Below, one piece after another: positions 48,106-56,700 of a stretch of 64,000 nucleotides of DNA (position 1 is the first letter of the stretch; each line of letters begins with the position of its first letter). Below the pieces are notes generated by a model. That model saw nothing but the letters and a program-made list of their open reading frames with translations. It was not told the origin of the DNA and did no database searches. Location: positions 18,587-82,586 of the forward strand of contig CAJULT010000003.1 in the NCBI GenBank assembly GCA_910587225.1, in the 5' to 3' direction. The stretch comes from an uncultured Christensenellaceae bacterium (GTDB lineage: Bacteria > Bacillota > Clostridia > Christensenellales > UBA1242). The translations under genes and the position numbers were made by a program.

Positions 48106-49125
48106 TTATTTACCAGAAAATCCGTTTGGATTGTTTGATTGCCAATTCCAAGAGTCCTTGCACATACGTTTAATATCATATTTGGCCTTCCAGCCAAGTT
48201 CTTTTTTAGCTTTGTCGGCGCTTGCATAACAGGTATCAATATCTCCCGCGCGACGAGGCTTAATTGAATAAGGGATTTTAATCTTGTTCGCTTTTTCGAA
48301 ATTTGTAACTACATCTAATACGCTATAACCTTTCCCTGTACCAAGATTGTATACGCTAAGCCCGCTGCCTTTTTTGAGTTTTTTAAGAGCAAGCAAATGT
48401 CCTTTTGCAAGGTCAACCACATGAATATAGTCACGCACTCCTGTGCCGTCATGTGTCTTGTAATCATTTCCAAACACCCCAAGCTCTTCACGCTTGCCGA
48501 CAGCCACCTGCGTAATGTATGGCATAAGGTTGTTAGGTATGCCATTTGGCTCTTCTCCGATAAGCCCGCTTGGATGAGCGCCGATAGGATTGAAGTAACG
48601 AAGCAGCACCACATTCCACTCTTTATCCGCTGCCTGCATGTCTGCCATAATTTGTTCAAGCATCCATTTTGTCCAGCCATAAGGGTTGCTGCACATCCCC
48701 TTTGGACACTCCTCGGTAATTGGTACAAAAGCAGGATTGCCATAAACAGTAGCTGAGGATGAGAAGATTATGTTCTTCACATTATACTTAGTCATCACCC
48801 CAAGCAAAGTAAGCGTTCCTGTAATATTGTTCTCATAATACATCCAAGGCTTAGCAACAGACTCGCCGACCGCTTTAAGCCCAGCAAAGTGAATCACCGC
48901 CTCTATATTTTCATTTTTAAAAACCTTTTCAAGCGCTGCTTTATTTCTAATATCAGCTTTGTAAAACTTTACCTGCTTGCCTGTAATCATTTTGATTCTC
49001 TCAAGCACAAGCTCGCTCGAATTTGATAGGTTGTCAAGTGCGACCACGTCATGCCCAGCCTCTAAAAGCTCAACAATGGTGTGGCTACCTATATATCCTG
49101 TTCCTCCAGTTACTAAAATTTTCAT
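48106..49125 (-). CDS. galE: UDP-glucose 4-epimerase
   Basis: 339 residues, extended SDR. NAD-binding GGTGYIGSH near the start, catalytic S-x-x-YGxxK as SSSATVYG and [11 protein letters not shown], and ARRAGDID-like C-terminal substrate site (KPRRAGDID). Interconverts UDP-glucose and UDP-galactose for surface glycans. AAAGGAGGAT ribosome binding site sets the start at 49125, not 49143. Promoter TTTACT - 17 - TAGAAT at 49144-49172. Confidence 0.95.
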   Translation of the reverse strand: MKILVTGGTGYIGSHTIVELLEAGHDVVALDNLSNSSELVLERIKMITGKQVKFYKADIRNKAALEKVFKNENIEAVIHFAGLKAVGESVAKPWMYYENNITGTLTLLGVMTKYNVKNIIFSSSATVYGNPAFVPITEECPKGMCSNPYGWTKWMLEQIMADMQAADKEWNVVLLRYFNPIGAHPSGLIGEEPNGIPNNLMPYITQVAVGKREELGVFGNDYKTHDGTGVRDYIHVVDLAKGHLLALKKLKKGSGLSVYNLGTGKGYSVLDVVTNFEKANKIKIPYSIKPRRAGDIDTCYASADKAKKELGWKAKYDIKRMCKDSWNWQSNNPNGFSGK

Positions 49126-49143
49126 AAAATCCTCCTTTCTCAT

Positions 49144-49172
49144 ATTCTACTAAATTAAAAAAATAAAGTAAA
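49144..49172 (-). promoter_or_regulatory. galE promoter
   Basis: Minus strand TTTACT (49167-49172), 17-base spacer, TAGAAT (49144-49149). Confidence 0.65.
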
Positions 49173-49200
49173 CAAAAAACAGGCGTCGCCTGTTTTTGTT
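49173..49200 (-). terminator. Terminator of lipoprotein gene
   Basis: AAACAGGC / GCCTGTTT hairpin with T run, just after the stop at 49202. Confidence 0.83.
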
Positions 49201-49201
49201 T

Positions 49202-49825
49202 TTAGCATTTTGTAATAGTGAACACAATATCAGTTCCATTTTGTGAGATAACTACCTCAAAACCCGGATACTGAAATTCGCTTTCCATTTCCTTCATCTC
49301 TTCATAACTACCATATTCTAACAATTGCGAGTCTAGTGTAAGCACACGACACCCTTCACCTTCCGTTTCTACAAAATTAGAAGCCGTTGCCGAAGAAACC
49401 GACTCTGCCATGTCATATATATTTTGTATTGCGTCAGTATAGTCTACCTCTATCGGTTTATTATCTTCTGGCGGTGGTGGCACAGGTTTACTATCCTCTT
49501 CTCTTTTATCTGTGATAACTATTTGAGTTAAATTATCTTTCTCTATAACTTCATAACTGAAATTTTTGCTTGCAAAGAAGTCATCTAAACTAACTGCTAA
49601 AAAATCGCTATCGTGAATCTTAGCTGAGTCCATAGATATAGTAGCACTATTTTCTTCAAATGTTGTTGTAAAAGTTGTATCGCTTTCTACGTGACCATCA
49701 ACTATCAACATACTTTCAACTTCATCTACTATTTCTTTAAATCTATTTTCTTTTGGCATGCAGCCAGTAAGTGCTATTATTAAACATGATAAAAGACTTA
49801 TTAATGCCAACGATAACTTTTTCAT
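49202..49825 (-). CDS. Small lipoprotein, unknown, 207 aa
   Basis: Signal peptide and lipobox ALTGC (Cys22). Two similar-sized acidic halves joined by a Pro linker (KPVPPPPEDNKP). Each half has a short helix followed by beta strands; the ends (FSYEVIEKDNLTQIVITD and FEVVISQNGTDIVFTI) look alike, so this may be an internal duplication. Function unknown. Its promoter has two TTCGAC boxes. Confidence 0.8.
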   Translation of the reverse strand: MKKLSLALISLLSCLIIALTGCMPKENRFKEIVDEVESMLIVDGHVESDTTFTTTFEENSATISMDSAKIHDSDFLAVSLDDFFASKNFSYEVIEKDNLTQIVITDKREEDSKPVPPPPEDNKPIEVDYTDAIQNIYDMAESVSSATASNFVETEGEGCRVLTLDSQLLEYGSYEEMKEMESEFQYPGFEVVISQNGTDIVFTITKC

Positions 49826-49849
49826 AAATACTCCTTTTTGACGATTTAA

Positions 49850-49891
49850 AGAGTATCATTTTATTTCGACATTAACAAATCTTTTTCGACC
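49850..49891 (-). promoter_or_regulatory. Promoter with paired 0A-like boxes
   Basis: Minus strand TTGTTA (49873-49878), 17-base spacer, TACTCT (49850-49855). A perfect 0A box TGTCGAA (49865-49871) lies in the spacer, and GGTCGAA (49885-49891) lies 20 bp upstream. Confidence 0.45.
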
Positions 49892-49989
49892 ATTTTTTTG
49901 CTTTTCTTAACATTTCTTAATCTTTTTTCGCTTTTTGACGCACTTATGACGGCAAATTAAGGCAACCTATGAGTTTTCAGGTAATTTTT

Positions 49990-50742
49990 TTAAGCTTTAT
50001 TAATAAACTCACATAAGACATTATTAAACCTTTTGTAATGCACAGGTGGAATATTATGTTTCGCCTTCTTCCATATTTCCACCCTGCAATTCTTATTACA
50101 CTGACCAAGAAGAGTAACTGAACGTTTCACCTCTTCTCCTTCTTTCTCGCCTGCTATGGCAAGCATTGGAATTTCGGTATTAGCAAAACCCTTTATGGTT
50201 TCAAAACAAATTTTATTATCAACTGAGTTTATGATGGTTTCTTCTTGAACATTTTGCATTTGCCCCACAAACTCTTTGCGCTGTTTAGCTGGAAGCCCGT
50301 TCATAAGCCCAATGATTTTACATAAATTCTTATTTTTCATCGTTTTCAATTGTTTCAAAGTTTGCCTCTGGCATAGCTGCAAAACATTCTCATCTTTCAA
50401 AATAAGCGGACTTACTATAATTGCACCGTTTAACAAAGAGGAATATTCTGCCACAATTTTACAAGCGAGCTGCGCCCCCAAAGAAAAACCAACCAAGGTC
50501 ACCTTTTGATTAAAACTTCGTATTAATTCAATTATCTGCGCAACCGCTTTTTCGGCTTCAAAAACAGACTCGGTATTATTGCCATAACCCATAATGTGAG
50601 GAACAATAATTTGATACCTGTCCGAAAGTAGATACTGCCTACCAAAAGTATGCACGAAAAAAGCCCCGTGTAAAAACACGATTATAGGTTTATCTTCATC
50701 GCCGTATTTTTCATAACACATCAGTTTATTTTTATTTTCCAT
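49990..50742 (-). CDS. Alpha/beta hydrolase
   Basis: 250 residues. Oxyanion loop FLHGAFFVH, nucleophile elbow LVGFSLGAQL, C-terminal His in KKAKHNIPP. The catalytic Asp is likely in the AGEKEG region, where a Glu replaces it. Cytoplasmic; substrate unknown. No strong Shine-Dalgarno found. Confidence 0.85.
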   Translation of the reverse strand: MENKNKLMCYEKYGDEDKPIIVFLHGAFFVHTFGRQYLLSDRYQIIVPHIMGYGNNTESVFEAEKAVAQIIELIRSFNQKVTLVGFSLGAQLACKIVAEYSSLLNGAIIVSPLILKDENVLQLCQRQTLKQLKTMKNKNLCKIIGLMNGLPAKQRKEFVGQMQNVQEETIINSVDNKICFETIKGFANTEIPMLAIAGEKEGEEVKRSVTLLGQCNKNCRVEIWKKAKHNIPPVHYKRFNNVLCEFINKA

Positions 50743-50814
50743 AAAAATATTATAGCAAAATATTATTTTAAAATCAACTTAGCAAACATAGTCACAAACA
50801 ATTCAGTTTTATTG

Positions 50815-51198
50815 TTAAGCTATTTCGCTCTTCCATAGCCCATGCAAGTTGCAATATTCGTATACAGCTTTTAATTTTTGCTCGCCTATGTAGATTTTAA
50901 CTTTTGGCGACATGCCGGGAAGTAAACTTACAATAGAGTAGCCCTTGTCTGTTTCCGCCACTATAAAATTAATGTAATGAGCCTCTTCCATAGGATGAGC
51001 AATACTGCCAACATTAACTTCAATTATGTCATTATTTACAGTAACAATAGGTAAATGTTTCTCGGTAGAGGCTTCTAAAGTATTTGCCTTTATTTCTTCC
51101 ATTTTTACGCCACAACAAAAAACTGGGACATTTTTTTCAACCAATTTAACAACGACATTGCCACAATGCTGGCATTTAAAAAATTTTAATTCTTTCAT
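50815..51198 (-). CDS. Desulfoferrodoxin (superoxide reductase)
   Basis: 127 residues. Desulforedoxin-like N-terminus with CxxC (CQHC) and CC (VFCCG) for the rubredoxin-type iron, then the superoxide reductase domain with His ligands in EKHLP, IAHPMEEAH and the Cys-x-x-His pair CNLHGLW. Reduces superoxide to peroxide in anaerobes. Start at 51198 from the GAGGAGAAAA ribosome binding site. Confidence 0.95.
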   Translation of the reverse strand: MKELKFFKCQHCGNVVVKLVEKNVPVFCCGVKMEEIKANTLEASTEKHLPIVTVNNDIIEVNVGSIAHPMEEAHYINFIVAETDKGYSIVSLLPGMSPKVKIYIGEQKLKAVYEYCNLHGLWKSEIA

Positions 51199-51244
51199 AA
51201 ATTTTCTCCTCATATCTAAATTTGTTTTAAGGGTTAACCAACTT

Positions 51245-52042
51245 TCAGTCATCATATAATTCGATTTCATAATTGTCGGGATCAATCTTGTAATGTGATT
51301 TTTCATAGTTGTAAAGCTTTTCCAAATTCTGATACATGACTTGACTATCATTGCATTCAATGCAAGTTGTATACAGTTTAACAAAATTAGTGTCAGGCTT
51401 TAAGTTTCCCGTAGCTTTTCCAACATATCTATCATAATATTTTGAATCGGTATACACTTTATACGCTTTTACAAAAGGTATATCAGCTTCTCCCGATCGT
51501 TTTGAATGAAGACGTCTAATCATTTCAAGAATGTTGTAATAAACCATATTAAATTCTTTCCCGTTTCTATCCAAAATGTTTCTTAAACTTGCCATCCTAT
51601 TTGAAATTTGAACTATTTGTAAATCATAATTTGTTTTAGGCGATTTATGGTTTTCTGTATAAAACGTGTTATCAGCATTTAAAATATTTTTTACGAAATC
51701 GCATCTGTCATACAGAATTATTCCATTTTGATTTAGTGCAATATGAGATGGGCAGTTACTATGAGTGAATTTAACCGCATCTGATAAAAATTTCTCTATA
51801 GGCTTAATAAAGTATTCTATTTTTTGCCCTTCAACATGTTTAACTCCCCTAATAGTTTTATCGGCGTAATTTAAAAGAATAAGAACATCAACATCAGAGT
51901 TTTTGTCTATGTAACCTGTCGTAGAACTACCATACACAACAACTCCCAACAAATTATCTTTATCTAAAATGTTTGGATAAATTTGCTCTTCTAAAAATTT
52001 TAATACAATTTGTTTAATTTTTGGATTCAACTCTTTTTCCAT
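51245..52042 (-). CDS. Nucleotidyltransferase-fold protein
   Basis: 265 residues. The motif VVYGSSTTGYIDKNSDVDVL is the GSxxxG...DxD of the polymerase-beta superfamily, close to kanamycin/aminoglycoside nucleotidyltransferases and MNT proteins. A helical C-terminal region follows. Could modify a small molecule or protein; resistance function is unproven. TTGGAG ribosome binding site. Confidence 0.75.
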   Translation of the reverse strand: MEKELNPKIKQIVLKFLEEQIYPNILDKDNLLGVVVYGSSTTGYIDKNSDVDVLILLNYADKTIRGVKHVEGQKIEYFIKPIEKFLSDAVKFTHSNCPSHIALNQNGIILYDRCDFVKNILNADNTFYTENHKSPKTNYDLQIVQISNRMASLRNILDRNGKEFNMVYYNILEMIRRLHSKRSGEADIPFVKAYKVYTDSKYYDRYVGKATGNLKPDTNFVKLYTTCIECNDSQVMYQNLEKLYNYEKSHYKIDPDNYEIELYDD

Positions 52043-52102
52043 ACCAACTCCAATTATATTATACCTCTTTTTGAATAGAAAACAAGACCTTATTTTAATA
52101 AA

Positions 52103-52711
52103 TTAAAGCTTTTTCATGAGTATATTATAATCAACAATAATCTTCTCTGAATCTTGAAAATGTTTCAATGTCTTATCGGCATTCTGTTTCCCAGTTTTGC
52201 AAAAGAATGGTTGATTTGATAAACTTATAAAATCTTGTTTGTCTACGGGCTTTTCATATTTGCAATAAATTTCAAATCCGCTATTTTCACAAGATTTAAT
52301 GCTGGCAATATTATTTTTGTGCACTTTTGCAAAAGCCCATTTATACCCATCTTTTTTTATCTTGTCTAATAGATAACAAACCATTTCTTGCATAATTTTA
52401 TTTCCACGATAATCTGTATGTACAATATTAAAAGCTATTTCAACAAGTTTTGTTAAATCGCAATCTTTAGGAAATTCAATTTTATCTAACAATTTACCGC
52501 ATTTGTAATCTAAAGAACTTACACCTACTAATTTTTCATCAATAAATGCCCCTATTATGTAAAATCTCGGATTAGCTATTATTCCGGCTACATTTTCAGC
52601 ATCATATGGCATAGGAGTAAACCATTCCAAATTGCCAAGATTAGAATACATATTTACAATTAAATTACAAAATTGCTCAGCATCCTTTATTTCAAGTTTT
52701 CTAATTTCCAT
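52103..52711 (-). CDS. GNAT-family acetyltransferase
   Basis: 202 residues; beta-strands and acetyl-CoA loop in IVHTDYRGNKIMQEMV (R/Q-x-x-G-x-G/A-like, as YRGNKIM), then KVHKNNIASIKSCENSGFE (Asn + C-terminal Tyr region) typical of GNAT. Substrate unknown. AGGGGGA ribosome binding site. Confidence 0.85.
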   Translation of the reverse strand: MEIRKLEIKDAEQFCNLIVNMYSNLGNLEWFTPMPYDAENVAGIIANPRFYIIGAFIDEKLVGVSSLDYKCGKLLDKIEFPKDCDLTKLVEIAFNIVHTDYRGNKIMQEMVCYLLDKIKKDGYKWAFAKVHKNNIASIKSCENSGFEIYCKYEKPVDKQDFISLSNQPFFCKTGKQNADKTLKHFQDSEKIIVDYNILMKKL

Positions 52712-52798
52712 ACTTCCCCCTAGCTAGATTATACTACTAAACAAAAAAGTTTCCAATCGTTACTTAACAAAAAATAAGCTTTATCACTTTCATTAAAA

Positions 52799-53350
52799 TT
52801 ATATATAGCTTTTTAAATTTTCAAATATCGGAATATTTTCTTTATAGCCTTTTGGATTCAAAGGACTTGGATGATAAATCGGGATAAGCAAATATTGTTT
52901 ATTGCACATTATAACATCAAAGTTTTTACCAACATAATCTGCAAACTTTTTTATCTTTGTTTTTAATAATGCTTGCGTGGGGTGTAAACCCATTGTTATT
53001 ATAATTTTGCATGGTAGTAAATTTAACTGCTCTTCAAGGATAGGCAGACAGTTTTGAGAACATTTTTCTAGTTTCTTTCTATCTTCGATAATGCACTTGC
53101 AGCATTCTGTAAAATAAATATCAGAAATTGAAAGCCCAATATTGTTTAATAGTTTTTCCAACACTCTTCCACTGCCCTGCAATTTACCAGTGGTATTGTA
53201 GAAAGCTTTTTTAGAATTTATCCAACCATCTTTTGCAGGACTTTCACCAATAAAGATAAAAGGTGTTGTTCCAAGCTGAACACTATTTTCTATCAACTTG
53301 GGCAACGAACCACACTTATTGCAAAGTTCAATTTTTGTATTTATTTCCAT
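52799..53350 (-). CDS. Uracil-DNA glycosylase-family protein
   Basis: 183 residues. FIGESPAKDG (UDG motif like GEAPG), IPIYHPSPLNPKG (motif with HPS). Cys residues CNKC near the start and CCKC near residue 80 suggest a 4Fe-4S cluster as in family 4/5 UDGs. Probably repairs uracil in DNA. No strong Shine-Dalgarno found. Confidence 0.78.
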   Translation of the reverse strand: MEINTKIELCNKCGSLPKLIENSVQLGTTPFIFIGESPAKDGWINSKKAFYNTTGKLQGSGRVLEKLLNNIGLSISDIYFTECCKCIIEDRKKLEKCSQNCLPILEEQLNLLPCKIIITMGLHPTQALLKTKIKKFADYVGKNFDVIMCNKQYLLIPIYHPSPLNPKGYKENIPIFENLKSYI

Positions 53351-53394
53351 GCTTTATATTCTATCATAAATATTGAATTTTTGTATCACTATTT

Positions 53395-53431
53395 AAATAA
53401 AAAAATCAAATTTGTCACAGAGACAAATTTG
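53395..53431 (-). terminator. Terminator after the 24-bp repeat copy
   Basis: CAAATTTGTC / GACAAATTTG perfect 10-bp stem with T run on the minus strand; its 5' arm is part of the direct repeat. Confidence 0.78.
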
Positions 53432-53443
53432 AAACTAATGTTG
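53420..53443. repeat. 24-bp direct repeat, left copy
   Basis: Identical to 54332-54355, starting GAGACAAATTTG. The two copies are 912 bp apart and bracket one gene. Confidence 0.9.
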
Positions 53444-53492
53444 TCTTTATTTACACAAATATTTATTTAGTTAACATTCTCAATTGATAGAT

Positions 53493-54266
53493 TTATAAAT
53501 TGCAATTAAGTTCTTCTTCAAGCGGAAACTCAAACCTAACACTTGAGCCCTCTCCGTTTTTTAAATCTGCAATATATTTAGTGGCATAAGGAAGAAGCTT
53601 TTCTAAAGCATCTATAGGTAGTGTAACAAAAATATGTCCGTTTTCATCTTGTGAATCGGCAATGAAATATACAGTGCCTTGTGATTTACTTTCCCACATC
53701 AAGTTAATAATGTGAGATTTGTTGTTCATTAAACCTTTAACAATTTCGATTTTATATTCGCAATCGGAATTCTTTTTCAAAGTTTTAATGCTTGCCATTT
53801 TATCTTGTAGCATCTTAAAAAATGCTTCTCTGGTGTCATCAATTTTTCTCCAATCTTTCACCGCTCCCTTAAACTCAAAGGAAAGCAATAGTTCGTTTTT
53901 ATTATTTATATTATTTCTACAATTAATCTCAACATCATCAACATATTCTTCTTTAATTTGTTTAATTAAGGTTATCAAATCTTGACTAAGCATATTCCTA
54001 GCAATAATTGTCACATAGGGTACACAATTTTTGGTTGCCTGAGAATGTGCTTCCTTTGGATTGCTATGTCCACCACAACAAGCAATAGTGTCAATACCTC
54101 GTGACCACAAAGAAAGCAAAAGATTTTTTAATGCGATAGATCTTTCGCTAAACCCTTCTGCAAGCATATCAAGATTTTTTGGGTTTTTAGTTTTTACTGT
54201 ATCAAACATTTTTAAGTCACTAAATCTTCCATCGTTAAGTTGCATCTCTAATAATTCACTTATCAT
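53493..54266 (-). CDS. Hypothetical protein bracketed by direct repeats, 257 aa
   Basis: No recognised family. An N-terminal Cys/His patch (IACCGGHSNP ... NCVPYV) could bind metal. The middle is Lys-rich and helical, the C-terminus acidic. GGGAG ribosome binding site. It is the only gene between two 24-bp direct repeats next to tRNA-Ser, so it may have been inserted. Confidence 0.65.
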   Translation of the reverse strand: MISELLEMQLNDGRFSDLKMFDTVKTKNPKNLDMLAEGFSERSIALKNLLLSLWSRGIDTIACCGGHSNPKEAHSQATKNCVPYVTIIARNMLSQDLITLIKQIKEEYVDDVEINCRNNINNKNELLLSFEFKGAVKDWRKIDDTREAFFKMLQDKMASIKTLKKNSDCEYKIEIVKGLMNNKSHIINLMWESKSQGTVYFIADSQDENGHIFVTLPIDALEKLLPYATKYIADLKNGEGSSVRFEFPLEEELNCNL

Positions 54267-54331
54267 CTTTTTTCTCCCTTATAAGTATATCACAAAATAA
54301 AAAAGTTTCAAACCGTTTTGCCAAAGTAGGC

Positions 54332-54355
54332 GAGACAAATTTGAAACTAATGTTG
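54332..54355. repeat. 24-bp direct repeat, right copy at the tRNA-Ser 3' end
   Basis: Identical to 53420-53443. Its last two bases overlap the CCA of tRNA-Ser. Confidence 0.9.
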
Positions 54356-54442
54356 GCGGAGAGAAAGGGATTCGAACCCCTGGAAGCTGTTAACTTCAAC
54401 GGTTTTCAAGACCGCCGCTTTCGACCGCTCAGCCATCTCTCC
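54354..54442 (-). tRNA. tRNA-Ser (TGA)
   Basis: Class II tRNA with long variable arm; acceptor GGAGAGA / TCTCTCC, anticodon loop CTTGAAA (TGA), T-loop TTCGAAT, encoded CCA. 89 bases. Confidence 0.94.
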
Positions 54443-54524
54443 ATTTAAAAATAGGCACATGATTAATCATGCAAGCCTATTATACACAATACTTTTATTT
54501 TTTTCAAGCGTTTTTTAAAATTTT

Positions 54525-54944
54525 TTAGCTTTCTTTTGGTTTATCTTTATCAGCGCCGCTTTCGCCATCTTCGCTAAACTTAGCTCGCGTCTCTCTGGCT
54601 ATCTTATCCGACAAGATTGAAATCAGCTCTCCATTAGTCAACTTATATGCCGCATTACAAATTTCTATACCAAAAATGCGGTTTAAGTTTTGTAGTGAAT
54701 CCCTATTATATGCAACCTCAATTGCATGACGGATACTTCTCTCCACTACCGAAGCCGTTGCATCATACATCTCTCCAACAAGTGGATAAAGTCTGGCAGT
54801 CATCTTATCTAAGAGTGACTGGTCTTTCACCGCCTCCATAATAGCAAACCTTAAAAATCTGAAACCTTGCACGTTGCTTGGAATGCCAAGTTCAAGCATC
54901 ATATTAGTTGTTTGTGTTTCGACAAATATTTCTTTTTTATTCAT
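54525..54944 (-). CDS. Stand-alone Spo0A DNA-binding domain protein
   Basis: 139 residues covering only the Spo0A C-terminal effector domain: TNMMLELGIPSNVQGFRFLR, then VERSIRHAIEVAYNRDSLQNL (recognition helix region; SRVERAIRHAIEVAW in Spo0A). The N-terminal receiver domain with the phosphorylated Asp is absent, and no gap in the frame suggests it was lost nearby. Acidic tail (EDGESGADKDKPKES). AGGAGGAATT ribosome binding site; own promoter. Could act as a constitutive or dimer-regulated regulator of 0A boxes. Confidence 0.85.
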   Translation of the reverse strand: MNKKEIFVETQTTNMMLELGIPSNVQGFRFLRFAIMEAVKDQSLLDKMTARLYPLVGEMYDATASVVERSIRHAIEVAYNRDSLQNLNRIFGIEICNAAYKLTNGELISILSDKIARETRAKFSEDGESGADKDKPKES

Positions 54945-54966
54945 AATTCCTCCTATGACGGAAATA

Positions 54967-54995
54967 ATTCTACAACATATACGATTATTTGTAAA
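54967..54995 (-). promoter_or_regulatory. Promoter of spo0A-like gene
   Basis: Minus strand TTTACA (54990-54995), 17-base spacer, TAGAAT (54967-54972). Confidence 0.7.
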
Positions 54996-55051
54996 GCGTT
55001 TTTCGCAAATTATTTAAAAAATTTTTGATTTTTGAAAAATTATTTACAAAA

Positions 55052-55078
55052 TTCGACGTTCCCCGAACTTTTTCGACC
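55052..55078. promoter_or_regulatory. Paired TTCGAC boxes upstream of spo0A-like gene
   Basis: TTCGACG (55052-55058) and TTCGACC (55072-55078), 20 bp apart, the same spacing as at 49865/49885. Confidence 0.4.
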
Positions 55079-55133
55079 TTTTTAGAACATGAAGCGCTTT
55101 TAGCTTATGAAATTTGCGGCCTTTGAACAAAAA

Positions 55134-55157
55134 TAAAAGCGGGTTGAAACCCGCTTA
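55134..55157 (-). terminator. degV (3) terminator
   Basis: AAGCGGGTT / AACCCGCTT hairpin followed by TTATTTTT on the minus strand. Confidence 0.83.
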
Positions 55158-56003
55158 GTTAGCAAAAAATGCAACTGCTATAGCACCCGGCCCAGCATGA
55201 GTACCTATCGTACTTCCTATAAGATAAGCTGGAACAGTTTCGGTATTCCCCTCCCAAAGTCCTTTGCTATCTTCAAGATACTTTTGTAAAAGCTCATCAC
55301 TGAGCCCAGAATATGCTACCGCAAAAGGCATGCTAAAATCAATTCCTCCACTTTTTTGCACAAGCTGAATTAAAAGGTTGTTTCCTTTTTTAGATCCAAT
55401 AGCTTTACCTATTAATTTAACCTCGCCATCTTCTATACTTATGACAGGTTTAACATTAAGCAGACCTCCCGCAATTGCTGTAAGCGTTGATATTCGTCCA
55501 CCCTTTTGTAGATACTTTAAAGTATTGACAAGTGCAAGAAGTTTGATTTTATCCTTTTGGTTATTTAAGAGCTTAGCAATCTCTTCAACCGACTTACCCT
55601 CTTTTGCTAAGGATATGGCATATTGAATTAAAATTCGCTCACCAATGGTAACATTCTTGCTATCTACGACTACCACATTATTTCCATATTTTTTTGCTGC
55701 TGCTTTTGCCGAGTTGTAAGTTCCGCTAAGTTTAGAAGACATAGTGATGCATAACACCTGTTTCCCTTCCTTTACCAATTTATCAAATACTTCATCAAAT
55801 CTATATTCGTTAATTTGGCTAGTTTTTGGAAACTCATCCGTTTCTACTAGTTTTTCAAAAAACTCTCTAGAGTTCAGTGTCACTCCGTCCAAATATTGTT
55901 CTTCCCCGAAAGTAATCTCCATAGGAATCATTATAAGCCCTAATTTGTCAGCCTCTTGTTTATTTATATCGCTCGCTGAATCGATAACAATTTGCAATTT
56001 CAT
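55155..56003 (-). CDS. DegV family fatty-acid-binding protein (3)
   Basis: 282 residues. IVIDSASDINKQEA, PKTSQIN, TMSSKLSGTYNSA, KGGRISTLTAIAG, LLNVKPVIS, and C-terminal GTHAGPGAIAVAF (HxGPG). Third DegV/FakB in the window. Start at 56003 with AAAGGAGAA ribosome binding site. Confidence 0.93.
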   Translation of the reverse strand: MKLQIVIDSASDINKQEADKLGLIMIPMEITFGEEQYLDGVTLNSREFFEKLVETDEFPKTSQINEYRFDEVFDKLVKEGKQVLCITMSSKLSGTYNSAKAAAKKYGNNVVVVDSKNVTIGERILIQYAISLAKEGKSVEEIAKLLNNQKDKIKLLALVNTLKYLQKGGRISTLTAIAGGLLNVKPVISIEDGEVKLIGKAIGSKKGNNLLIQLVQKSGGIDFSMPFAVAYSGLSDELLQKYLEDSKGLWEGNTETVPAYLIGSTIGTHAGPGAIAVAFFAN

Positions 56004-56092
56004 ATTTTCTCCTTTTAACTAGCGTGATTATATCAAATATCAAAAACTTTGTCAACGGTTTTTTAATATCTTATGAATAAGTGTTGTTTAAC

Positions 56093-56122
56093 TTGACAGA
56101 TTATCTTTAAATATGATATATT
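56093..56122 (+). promoter_or_regulatory. Promoter giving leaderless DUF1836 mRNA
   Basis: TTGACA (56093-56098), 18-base spacer, TATATT (56117-56122); exactly 6 bases before the ATG at 56129. Confidence 0.75.
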
Positions 56123-56128
56123 TTTAAT

Positions 56129-56620
56129 ATGGAAACTAATAAACAGCAAGTGCAAAGCACAATTAAGAATTTTAAATTGCCAAGTTTTTCTCAGCTGCCA
56201 AGTATGGGATTATTTTTGGAACAAACTGTAAAATATATAAACTCCGCTCTTGCGCCTTTAGAGCTTTTTCAGATTACACCAGCGATGATTAGCAATTATG
56301 TCAAGATGAATATTATTTCTTCGACAACAGGAAAAACCTATAACAGGGAACAGATTGCTTATCTTATATATATAACTATATTTAAAAATGTTATATCCTT
56401 AAATGAAATTACTGCAATGTTTGAACTTCAAAAGCAGGAGTATTCAATTGAGGTTGCCTACGATTATCTAGTTATGGAACTTGATAATGCCCTTCAATAT
56501 GTTTTTGAAAATAAAAAAAGTTTAAGTTATGTAGGCGGCCCTTTGACTGAGCCTAAGAAGCTGTTAAAAAACGCGATACTTTCTTTGGCTTACAAAATTT
56601 ATGTGGTTAAATATCTTTAA
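56129..56620 (+). CDS. DUF1836 protein, MerR-like
   Basis: 163 residues. DUF1836 proteins have a MerR-like helix-turn-helix: QITPAMISNYVKMNIISSTTGKTYNREQIAYLI, followed by a helical domain. Probable transcription regulator, target unknown. No Shine-Dalgarno; promoter puts +1 on the ATG. Terminator (GAGGG-loop-CCCTC) follows. Confidence 0.82.
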   Translation: METNKQQVQSTIKNFKLPSFSQLPSMGLFLEQTVKYINSALAPLELFQITPAMISNYVKMNIISSTTGKTYNREQIAYLIYITIFKNVISLNEITAMFELQKQEYSIEVAYDYLVMELDNALQYVFENKKSLSYVGGPLTEPKKLLKNAILSLAYKIYVVKYL

Positions 56621-56641
56621 GAGGGGCTACCCTCTTTTTTT
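56619..56641 (+). terminator. DUF1836 gene terminator
   Basis: GAGGG / CCCTC short hairpin followed by TTTTTTTAT. Confidence 0.75.
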
Positions 56642-56700
56642 ATTTCATGGTTATTTTTAAATTAAAATTATTTTGAAATTTTGTATTATAATGTTATATT

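Noticed and set aside
51199..51384. Longer N-terminus for desulfoferrodoxin
   Set aside because: It overlaps the neighbour gene in another frame and lacks family similarity; the GAGGAG site sets the start at 51198.
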